Origin: an uncultured Collinsella sp.
GTDB taxonomy: Bacteria > Actinomycetota > Coriobacteriia > Coriobacteriales > Coriobacteriaceae
Reading direction: 5' to 3'
DNA length: 9,394 bases
Assembly: GCA_902496005.1 (NCBI GenBank)
Contig: CABUZI010000063.1
Coordinates: 1 to 9,394 of the forward strand
The number at the start of each line of letters is the position of its first letter. Within the stretch, counting starts at the first letter, position 1. The notes under the pieces were generated by a model. That model saw only the letters and a list, made by a program, of their open reading frames with translations, did not search any database and was not told the DNA's origin. This document shows positions 1 to 5,065 of this stretch, piece after piece. The translations under genes and the position numbers were made by a program.

Positions 1-1
1 C

Positions 2-1444
2 GAGGAGTTCACGGGCTATCCCGAGATGATGGACGGCCGCGTTAAGACCCTGCACCCCAAGGTTCACGGCGCGCTGCTGGCCCGCCGCGATTCCGAGCAG
101 CACATGCAGGAGGCCGCTGAGCACGGCATCAAGCTGATCGACCTGGTCGTCGTCAACCTGTACGAGTTCGAGAAGACCGTTGCCAACCCCGAGGTCACCT
201 TTGCGGACGCCATCGAGCACATCGACATCGGTGGCCCCTCCATGCTGCGCTCTGCTGCCAAGAACGCCGCGAGCGTTACCGTCATCTCCGACCCGGCCGA
301 CTATGATGCCGTCCTGGCCGAGATGCACGAGACCGGTGGCTGCACCACGCTTTCCACCCGTCGTCGCCTGCAGGTGAAGGTCTACCAGACCACCGCCGCC
401 TACGACACGGCTATCTCCCGTTGGCTTGCCGCCCAGGCAAGCGACGTGGCGGACACCTCTGCCAAGCTCGAGATCTCGCTGGAGAAGGTCGACGACCTGC
501 GCTATGGCGAGAATCCTCAGCAGAAGGCTACGGTCTACCGCTTTGCCGAGGGCTGCGAGAACACCGCGAGCTCGCAATTCCCGCTCGTGGGCTCCGAGCA
601 GATCCAGGGCAAGCCGCTCAGCTACAACAACTATCTGGATGCCGACGCCGCCTGGAACCTGGTCCGCGAGTTCGACGAACCGGCCTGCGTAATCCTCAAG
701 CACCAGAACCCCTGCGGTTCCGCCGTTGCCGAGGACATCACTGCCGCCTACGACCGCGCTTTCGCCTGCGATCCCAAGAGCGCCTTTGGCGGCATCATCG
801 CCTGCAACCGCGAGGTTCCCTATGAGCTAGTCGAGCACTTTGCCGATCAGAACAAGCAGTTCGTCGAGGTCATCATCGCCCCGAGCTACACTGCCGAGGC
901 GCTCGAGCGCATGGCCAAGCGCCCCAACCTGCGCGTGTTGGCGACCGGCGGCGTGGACCACGGCGCCCAGGTGGAGCTTCGTTCCATCGACGGCGGCATG
1001 CTGGTGCAGGAGGTCGACCATGTGACCGAGGATCCCGCGACCTTTACGTTCCCCACCGACCGCAAGCCCACCGACGCCGAGATGGCTGAGCTCGAGTTTG
1101 CCTGGAAGGTCTGCAAGGGCGTCAAGTCCAACGCCATCCTGGTCTCCAAGGATAAGGCCGGCATTGGCATGGGCCCGGGTCAGCCTAACCGCGTTGACTC
1201 CGCACTGCTTGCCTGCGAGCGTGCCGAGGACTTCTGCGAGCGCGAGGGCGTGGAGAAGGGCGGCTTTGCCTGCGCAAGCGATGCGTTCTTCCCGTTCCGC
1301 GACAACGTCGACGTGCTTGCCGCACACGGCGTGACCTGCATCATCCAGCCCGGCGGCTCCAAGCGCGACGACGAGAGCATCCAGGCCTGCAATGAGCACA
1401 ATATTGCTATGGTGTTTACGGGCGCTCGCCACTTCCGCCACTAA
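2..1444 (+). CDS. purH: Bifunctional purine biosynthesis protein PurH (AICAR transformylase / IMP cyclohydrolase), 5'-truncated by window edge
   Basis: PurH catalyses the last two steps of de novo IMP synthesis: formylation of AICAR from 10-formyl-THF, then ring closure, in the cytoplasm. The frame is open from the window edge; 480 residues are visible, against about 520-530 for the family, so roughly the first 40-50 are missing. The visible N-terminal part is the cyclohydrolase (MGS-like) domain, with the family segments DGRVKTLHPKVHG (nt 32-70) and GGPSMLRSAAKN (about nt 230-267). The C-terminal transformylase domain shows RYGENPQQKA (about nt 500-529), the catalytic Lys-His of KHQNPCG (nt 698-718), a GPGQPNRVDS segment and the ending VFTGARHFRH. 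The ATG at 26 is internal, not the start, because family-like sequence continues upstream. No frameshift or missing motif is seen. An intrinsic terminator follows 30 nt after the stop, so purH ends its transcript. The call is very secure. Confidence 0.97.
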   Translation, partial: EEFTGYPEMMDGRVKTLHPKVHGALLARRDSEQHMQEAAEHGIKLIDLVVVNLYEFEKTVANPEVTFADAIEHIDIGGPSMLRSAAKNAASVTVISDPADYDAVLAEMHETGGCTTLSTRRRLQVKVYQTTAAYDTAISRWLAAQASDVADTSAKLEISLEKVDDLRYGENPQQKATVYRFAEGCENTASSQFPLVGSEQIQGKPLSYNNYLDADAAWNLVREFDEPACVILKHQNPCGSAVAEDITAAYDRAFACDPKSAFGGIIACNREVPYELVEHFADQNKQFVEVIIAPSYTAEALERMAKRPNLRVLATGGVDHGAQVELRSIDGGMLVQEVDHVTEDPATFTFPTDRKPTDAEMAELEFAWKVCKGVKSNAILVSKDKAGIGMGPGQPNRVDSALLACERAEDFCEREGVEKGGFACASDAFFPFRDNVDVLAAHGVTCIIQPGGSKRDDESIQACNEHNIAMVFTGARHFRH

Positions 1445-1473
1445 GTTCCGCCTTGGGACAAAATAATCTCCGC

Positions 1474-1509
1474 AAAAGACGGCTGCTCCGTTTGGAGGGC
1501 CGTCTTTTT
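1474..1509 (+). terminator. Intrinsic terminator of purH
   Basis: The left arm AAAAGACGGC (1474-1483) pairs with GCCGTCTTTT (1499-1508). An inner CTCC/GGAG stem closes a GTTT loop, and the outer right arm runs into a five-T tract ending at 1509. The position, 30 nt after the purH stop, and the U-tract fit a Rho-independent terminator on the plus strand. Confidence 0.9.
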
Positions 1510-1511
1510 GG

Positions 1512-1517
1512 TATAAG
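1512..1517 (+). promoter_or_regulatory. Possible -10 element for the hypothetical gene
   Basis: TATAAG lies directly after the purH terminator and 8 nt before the ATG at 1526. Transcription would start near 1524, leaving almost no leader for that ATG but about 25 nt for the in-frame ATG at 1550. No convincing -35 hexamer is present at 16-18 nt spacing, so this is a weak call. Confidence 0.3.
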
Positions 1518-1525
1518 AGGACGGA

Positions 1526-2272
1526 ATGACTAACACGAAAGGTATGACCATGCCCCAGATTGATGATGCCGAGCTGTTTGGCAACGCCGAGGATCAGCGT
1601 GCGTATGAGGACTTTTGCGCCAATCAGGAGGCGGTCGAGAAGTTTACGCTCGACAAGCCTGCGCTTGTCTGCCGTTGGCGCATGTCCAACAAAAAGGTAC
1701 CCATGCTCAACCGCCACATCCGCGCGCTGTCTGAGCGCCTGGTGCAGGGCGAGCCACTCACCCATAACATGCTCAGCTGGGCCAAGCAGCACGTTGAGTG
1801 GTCGCTTGCCGAGGGCGATTACACCGCACGCGACGGCGTGCTCATGCTGGTGATCGACATCAACGGCAATGCCGCCATGACGGTGGGGGAGTACGAGCCG
1901 CTCGCCGATACGTCGGCCAAGGCGCTGCGTGCCCGTTCCGCTGAGGCTCGCTCCGAGGCCGACGAAACCGGCGTGGCGCCCGAGCTGCTCGCCGCCGTCA
2001 ACAATGGCGAGCTTGCCTTTGTGGCGCCGGCGGACGAGTTCCTGTGCGGCACGGCGACGCTCATCGAGCAGCTGGCCCAGACCAAGGGCATCCCGGTCAC
2101 GCGCGTGGACATTCCCGCGCAGCTTAAGGGCGCGCTGTTCCTGGTGAGCGACGAGCACGGCGTGGTCCCCGCAACCGAGACGGACGCTGCCGAGGCCGAC
2201 GCCGCCGAGGCCGACGCTGCCACGGTCGCCTTCTTTGCCGACGGCTACGAAAAGCTCCGTGCCCGCCGCTAA
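1526..2272 (+). CDS. Hypothetical protein, soluble, acidic, with Ala/Glu/Asp repeat tail
   Basis: I do not recognise this 248-residue protein. It has no signal peptide and no membrane segment, so it is probably cytoplasmic. The first two thirds look like a folded domain, with a hydrophobic core segment DGVLMLVIDINGNAAMTVG (nt 1832-1888) that reads as two beta strands joined by a turn. A second hydrophobic block lies near nt 2003-2160 (LAFVAPADEFLCGTATLIEQL onward). A low-complexity stretch made of the unit DAAEA follows at nt 2183-2221, then the ending VAFFADGYEKLRARR. Three in-frame ATGs are possible. The one at 1526 has AGAGGA (1516-1521) upstream; the one at 1550 has GAAAGG (1537-1542) and fits the possible -10 at 1512 better; the one at 1544 has poor spacing. 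Codon use matches the neighbours and purH's terminator precedes it, so it is probably a single-gene unit. No function is assigned. Confidence 0.85.
   Translation: MTNTKGMTMPQIDDAELFGNAEDQRAYEDFCANQEAVEKFTLDKPALVCRWRMSNKKVPMLNRHIRALSERLVQGEPLTHNMLSWAKQHVEWSLAEGDYTARDGVLMLVIDINGNAAMTVGEYEPLADTSAKALRARSAEARSEADETGVAPELLAAVNNGELAFVAPADEFLCGTATLIEQLAQTKGIPVTRVDIPAQLKGALFLVSDEHGVVPATETDAAEADAAEADAATVAFFADGYEKLRARR
2183..2221 (+). repeat. 15-nt tandem repeat inside the hypothetical gene (2.6 copies)
   Basis: The unit GACGCTGCCGAGGCC occurs at 2183-2197, again with one change (GACGCCGCCGAGGCC) at 2198-2212, and as a partial copy at 2213-2221. It encodes DAAEA repeats in frame. Because the unit is a multiple of three, copy-number change would keep the reading frame. 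Confidence 0.85.
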
Positions 2273-2318
2273 ATGATTTTTCTGGGACGGGGATTAAAGA
2301 ATCATTTTGGTCCCCGCC
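2271..2318. repeat. Interleaved inverted repeats overlapping the stop of the hypothetical gene
   Basis: AAATGATT (2271-2278) and AATCATTT (2300-2307) form a perfect 8-bp inverted repeat. CGGGGA (2288-2293) and TCCCCG (2311-2316) form a second one. The arms alternate as 1-2-1'-2', so both stems can coexist only as a pseudoknot; otherwise they compete. The first arm overlaps the TAA stop at 2270-2272. There is no T tract of terminator quality. This may be a dispersed intergenic element or a weak terminator; its function is unknown. Confidence 0.6.
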
Positions 2319-2330
2319 ACCGCTGCGAGT

Positions 2331-2358
2331 GCGAGGCGGACAAAACGGCCCCGCTCGC
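2331..2358. other. Imperfect hairpin in the leader region of the two-component operon
   Basis: GCGAGGCGG (2331-2339) pairs with CCGCTCGC (2351-2358), giving 8 bp with one bulged G and an 11-nt loop. It lies about 100 nt upstream of the response regulator and upstream of its likely promoter. Its role is unknown, and hairpins of this size occur by chance in GC-rich DNA. Confidence 0.4.
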
Positions 2359-2382
2359 GAACAGTTCTGTCACCTGGCACCG

Positions 2383-2401
2383 CGCGAGGCGTGTACTCGC
2401 G
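2383..2401. promoter_or_regulatory. Inverted repeat upstream of the response-regulator promoter, candidate operator
   Basis: CGCGAG (2383-2388) and CTCGCG (2396-2401) form a perfect 6-bp inverted repeat with a 7-nt spacer. It covers the position where a -35 box would sit for the -10 at 2412. A competing pair, GGCGT (2388-2392) and ACGCC (2402-2406), overlaps it. The location suits a regulator binding site, but no known consensus is matched. Confidence 0.35.
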
Positions 2402-2411
2402 ACGCCGTGGG

Positions 2412-2417
2412 CATAAT
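2412..2417 (+). promoter_or_regulatory. Probable -10 element of the two-component operon
   Basis: CATAAT matches the sigma-70 consensus TATAAT at five of six positions, in an otherwise GC-rich background. Transcription would start near 2424, leaving a leader of about 32 nt before the ATG at 2456. No -35 match is seen at standard spacing. Confidence 0.45.
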
Positions 2418-2445
2418 GGTGTGGAAAGTGCAAGTTACGCGAAAT

Positions 2446-2452
2446 GGGAGGA
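2446..2452 (+). promoter_or_regulatory. Ribosome binding site fixing the response-regulator start
   Basis: GGGAGGA lies 3 nt before the ATG at 2456 (5 nt when counted from GGGAG). It overlaps the upstream in-frame ATG at 2444, which therefore cannot use it. This favours 2456 as the start. Confidence 0.75.
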
Positions 2453-2455
2453 CAC

Positions 2456-3127
2456 ATGGCGCTGATCTATGTCGTTGAGGACGACGAGCCCATTCGTCGT
2501 GAGCTTATCGACATCCTTGCCCGCGCCGGGTTTGAAGTCGAGGCCTGCGAATCGTTTGAGCATGTCTCGCGCGATATTCTCGCCGCCGCGCCCGACCTGG
2601 TGCTGCTCGACCTCACGCTCCCTGTCAAAGACGGCCAGCACATCTGCCATGAGGTCCGTCGCGAATCTGAGGTTCCCATCATCGTTCTCACGTCGCGCAC
2701 GACCGAGATCGACGAGGTCATGGCCATGACGCTCGGCGCGGACGACTTTGTTCCCAAGCCCTACAGCGCCCGTGTGCTCGTGGCGCGCATCAATGCCTTG
2801 CTGCGTCGCACCGCGGCGGCGGGCGAGCGCAGCACGCTCGTCCACAAGGGACTGGAGCTCGACCTCGCACGCTCCATGGTCACCAACACGCAAACGGGCA
2901 CCAGCACCGAGCTCACCAAAAACGAACTGCGTATTCTCTCGCTGCTTCTGAGCCGCGCGGGCAAGATCGTTTCGCGCTCGGCCATCATGCAGGACCTGTG
3001 GGACTCCGACGCCTTTGTGGACGACAACACGCTTACCGTCAACATCAACCGCCTGCGCACCACGCTCGAAAAAATCGGCATCAAGGGGTATTTGACGACG
3101 CACCGCGGCCAGGGCTATTCGGTCTAG
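2456..3127 (+). CDS. OmpR/PhoB-family response regulator, partner of the adjacent histidine kinase
   Basis: This is a cytoplasmic DNA-binding regulator of 223 residues, normal for the OmpR/PhoB family. The N-terminal receiver domain (about 1-120) has the full phosphorylation site: acidic pocket E8-D9-D10, phospho-acceptor D52 in LVLLDLTLP, T79 in IIVLTSR and K101 in FVPKPYS. The C-terminal winged-helix domain (about 128-223) has an ELTKNELRIL segment, the recognition-helix region TVNINRLRTTLEKIG and the final hairpin THRGQGYSV. A start at 2456 is preferred over 2444 because the ribosome binding site sits between them. The kinase gene starts 9 nt after the stop with no terminator between, so the two form an operon. 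The partner's type suggests a BceR/VanR-like role in envelope stress. The targets cannot be read from the sequence. Confidence 0.95.
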   Translation: MALIYVVEDDEPIRRELIDILARAGFEVEACESFEHVSRDILAAAPDLVLLDLTLPVKDGQHICHEVRRESEVPIIVLTSRTTEIDEVMAMTLGADDFVPKPYSARVLVARINALLRRTAAAGERSTLVHKGLELDLARSMVTNTQTGTSTELTKNELRILSLLLSRAGKIVSRSAIMQDLWDSDAFVDDNTLTVNINRLRTTLEKIGIKGYLTTHRGQGYSV

Positions 3128-3136
3128 GGGCCGGCT

Positions 3137-4180
3137 ATGTCGTTTGCCAAATTCTTCAAAGATGCGCTGCTTCCCGTCGCCGTGTGGACGTGCGGCGTGC
3201 TGCTGAGCTGCTTTGTGCTGACGGTCGCCGGCGCACCCGTTTCTATCGTGGTCGTGGCGGTCGGCGTGTCCTATATCTTTGGTATGCTCGGCATCGTGAT
3301 CGAGTACGCGCGCCGTCGTCGTTTTCTGCGCCAGCTGGAGCGTGCGGCAGAGGAGCTCGAGAGTCCCGCATGGGTGCAGGAGATGGTGCAATGTCCGACT
3401 TATGCCGAGGGCGAGCTCGAGTACGAGGTCTTGCGCCGGGTGGGCAAGGCGGCATGCGATGAGGTGGCGGAAGGCCGGCGCCAGACCGATGACTACCGCG
3501 ACTATATCGAGAGCTGGGTCCACGAGGCCAAGCTGCCCCTGGCGGCGGCTCACCTGATTTTGGAAAACCTGGACAGCAGCGAAGACGACCTGTCGCGCGT
3601 GGATGACCTGGCACGCGAACTTGCCCGCGTGGAGCGCTATATCGACCAGGCGCTCTACTATGCGCGCTCGGAGGTTGTGGAGCGCGATTACCTGATTCGA
3701 CGTTGGAACCTCAAGGCTCTGGTGACGGGCGCAATCAAGGCCAATGCGCGTGAGTTCATCGCGGCACACGTGGCGCCGGTGTGCGAGAACCTCGACTTTG
3801 AGGTCTTTACCGACGAGAAGTGGCTCGAGTTTATTCTGGGCCAGCTCATTCAGAACAGCATTAAATATGCGCGTGAGGACGGCGCAAAGATCGTGTTTTC
3901 GGGTGCGTTGCTGGACGAGGGTCTGGCAAGCGAGCGCATCGAGCTCACCGTTGCGGACAACGGCTGTGGCGTGTGTGCGGCAGACCTGCCGCGCGTGTTC
4001 GAGAAGGGCTTTACCGGCGACAACGGCCGCACCACCAAGCGTGCAACGGGTATTGGCCTCTACCTGGTGGCGCGCCTGTGCTCCAAGATGGGCATCGACG
4101 TCACCGCGGCATCCGAGCCCAGCGAAGGCTTTGTCGTAACATTCGCTTTTTCAACGAACAAGTTCCAATACTTTGAGTAA
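3137..4180 (+). CDS. Intramembrane-sensing-type (BceS/GraS-like) sensor histidine kinase
   Basis: This 347-residue membrane kinase probably phosphorylates the regulator encoded just upstream. Two hydrophobic helices (about 11-31 and 35-56) are separated by only a few residues, so there is no extracellular sensor domain, as in BceS/GraS kinases. An Arg-rich turn (59-62) and a helical linker follow. The H-box is ESWVHEAKLPL with phospho-acceptor H129. The ATPase domain has the N-box N240 (LIQNSIKYA), G1 box D274-N-G-C-G and G2 box TGIGL (304-308). In the family, BceS-type kinases usually work with a BceAB-type ABC transporter that senses peptide antibiotics. None is visible nearby. One oddity is that the residue four after the histidine is Leu133, where HisKA kinases normally have Thr or Asn needed for phosphatase activity. 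AGGGG (3126-3130), overlapping the regulator stop, provides the ribosome binding site. The ligand is unknown. Confidence 0.93.
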   Translation: MSFAKFFKDALLPVAVWTCGVLLSCFVLTVAGAPVSIVVVAVGVSYIFGMLGIVIEYARRRRFLRQLERAAEELESPAWVQEMVQCPTYAEGELEYEVLRRVGKAACDEVAEGRRQTDDYRDYIESWVHEAKLPLAAAHLILENLDSSEDDLSRVDDLARELARVERYIDQALYYARSEVVERDYLIRRWNLKALVTGAIKANAREFIAAHVAPVCENLDFEVFTDEKWLEFILGQLIQNSIKYAREDGAKIVFSGALLDEGLASERIELTVADNGCGVCAADLPRVFEKGFTGDNGRTTKRATGIGLYLVARLCSKMGIDVTAASEPSEGFVVTFAFSTNKFQYFE

Positions 4181-4210
4181 CGCACACGGCAAACGGCCGC
4201 CCAAACAAAA

Positions 4211-4236
4211 CGTGCCGCCCCAAACGGGGCGGCACG
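4211..4236. terminator. Bidirectional intrinsic terminator between the kinase and the universal stress gene
   Basis: CGTGCCGCCCC (4211-4221) and GGGGCGGCACG (4226-4236) form a perfect 11-bp stem with an AAAC loop. On the minus strand the stem is followed at once by TTTTGTTTGG, a good terminator tail. On the plus strand a TCTTTTAT tract follows after three bases. It lies 31 nt after the kinase stop and would also end transcripts from the minus-strand stress gene. Confidence 0.85.
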
Positions 4237-4276
4237 CCATCTTTTATCAGCCAACTCGTTGAAGTACGGTGACGAA

Positions 4277-4367
4277 GGCGCAAGGCCGGGAGGGGTAATC
4301 TAAGCCGACATCCCGCAGCCGCGAAGCGGCGAGGACGTCGGCGTGATAACCCCGCAGGCCCTGCGCC
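4277..4367. other. Long multi-stem hairpin in the 3' region of the universal stress gene
   Basis: The element is a nested set of stems on one axis. GGCGCAAGGCC (4277-4287) pairs with GGCCCTGCGCC (4357-4367) with one mismatch. GGGGT (4292-4296) pairs with ACCCC (4349-4353), GCCGAC (4304-4309) with GTCGGC (4337-4342), TCC (4311-4313) with GGA (4333-4335), and GCCGC (4318-4322) with GCGGC (4326-4330) around a GAA loop. It begins 13 nt after the stress gene stop and would lie inside that transcript before the terminator. It has no T tract of its own. It could be a 3' stabilising structure, a small RNA or a REP-like repeat. Confidence 0.6.
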
Positions 4368-4380
4368 GGCGGGAAGGAAC

Positions 4381-4818
4381 CTACTTCACGACCAAGATGT
4401 CGCAGTCGGTGTTGCGCAGCAGGAACGTCGAAATCGAACCCAGCAGCGCATACTTGATCGAGGACAGGCCGCGTGCGCCGCAGAGCACCAGGTCGGGCTT
4501 GACTACGTCGAGCATCTCGTCCTTGAGCGTCTCGCGAATACGGCCAGCACGAATCATGACCTCGACCTCGGGGATGTCAGGATTGGCCTTGGCCTCTTCG
4601 AGCTGCTTAGCAATGGAGTTCTTAAATGCCTCCTCTAGGCCGTTGACCAGATCGACCGGATAGGAACCGGCGCTCTCGAGCGCCGTGGAATCGATAACGT
4701 GGCCGATGATTAGCTTGGCGCCGTTGTTCGCGGCGACCTTGATGGCGCGTGCGAGCACAAAATCCTGCTGCTCAGTACCATCGAGTGAAACAAATACCTT
4801 GGTGTAGCCCTCGTTCAT
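4381..4818 (-). CDS. Universal stress protein, UspA family, ATP-binding type
   Basis: A single-domain Usp protein of 145 residues, typical of the family; these are cytoplasmic nucleotide-binding dimers linked to starvation and stress survival. The first strand KVFVSLDGTEQQ carries D13, the usual adenine-side acidic residue. The nucleotide loop G-x2-G-x9-G-S is intact at G114, G117, G127 and S128, so this is probably an ATP-binding member (MJ0577/UspFG-like) rather than a UspA-like one lacking the loop. The last strand, DCDILVVK, is characteristic. The start at 4818 is supported by a near-perfect AAGGAGG ribosome binding site (complement of 4824-4830), 5 nt upstream. The gene is convergent with the kinase and divergent from uppP. 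It is probably monocistronic, with its transcript ending at the bidirectional terminator at 4211-4236. Its specific stress role is not visible. Confidence 0.94.
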   Translation of the reverse strand: MNEGYTKVFVSLDGTEQQDFVLARAIKVAANNGAKLIIGHVIDSTALESAGSYPVDLVNGLEEAFKNSIAKQLEEAKANPDIPEVEVMIRAGRIRETLKDEMLDVVKPDLVLCGARGLSSIKYALLGSISTFLLRNTDCDILVVK

Positions 4819-4908
4819 GGTTTCCTCCTTGGTCTATCGCACGGGCGCGGGGCTCGTGCATCGGGCGGGCGCGGGCGCGTTGGCCGCCGAACACTTTATC
4901 TTGTTGCA

Positions 4909-4914
4909 GTTATA
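4909..4914 (-). promoter_or_regulatory. Possible -10 element of the universal stress gene
   Basis: Read on the minus strand this is TATAAC, within TTGGGTATAACTGC. It lies 90 nt upstream of the start codon, implying a leader of about 80 nt. No clear -35 box lies at the right distance; GGTCAA (complement of 4930-4935) is a poor match. Confidence 0.35.
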
Positions 4915-4999
4915 CCCAAGGATTTCGGTTTGACCGCTCGCAATTCTGTGAACGGACGAGTTTTTTGGTAAGGGTAGGCGCAGACGCGCCCGAACGGTT

Positions 5000-5005
5000 G
5001 ATAAT
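5000..5005 (+). promoter_or_regulatory. Probable -10 element of uppP
   Basis: GATAAT matches TATAAT at five of six positions and sits in the divergent region between the universal stress gene and uppP. Transcription would start near 5012, giving a leader of about 54 nt to the TTG start at 5066. No good -35 match is found at 16-18 nt. Confidence 0.45.
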
Positions 5006-5053
5006 GGGACATCGCCCGCACCGTCCGCAGAACAATATCGGCGGGTGTCTAAC

Positions 5054-5060
5054 GAGGGGG
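5054..5060 (+). promoter_or_regulatory. Ribosome binding site favouring a TTG start for uppP
   Basis: GAGGGGG lies 5 nt before the TTG at 5066. The alternative GTG at 5045 has no purine-rich site at a suitable distance (the sequence upstream is ACAATATCGGCG), and would place this motif inside the coding region. Confidence 0.65.
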
Positions 5061-5065
5061 TCCCT

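Noticed and set aside
827..2158. Minus-strand open frame of 443 codons opposite purH and the hypothetical gene
   Set aside because: It crosses the purH terminator and two genes of the opposite strand and shows no domain. It is a GC-bias shadow.
2360..2376. TTCTGTCA upstream of the regulator compared with TTCTGTGA upstream of uppP (near 4944) as a shared binding site
   Set aside because: Seven matching bases is too little in regions of this size, and neither site forms the inverted repeat expected for a BceR-type site.
2435..3769. Minus-strand open frame of 444 codons opposite the regulator and kinase
   Set aside because: The plus-strand genes here have intact catalytic motifs. The minus frame is low in hydrophobic pattern and spans the operon junction.
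4819..5065. Small RNA or tRNA gene in the divergent region between the universal stress gene and uppP
   Set aside because: No tRNA-like fold, internal terminator or other structured element was found. The region is explained by two divergent promoters.
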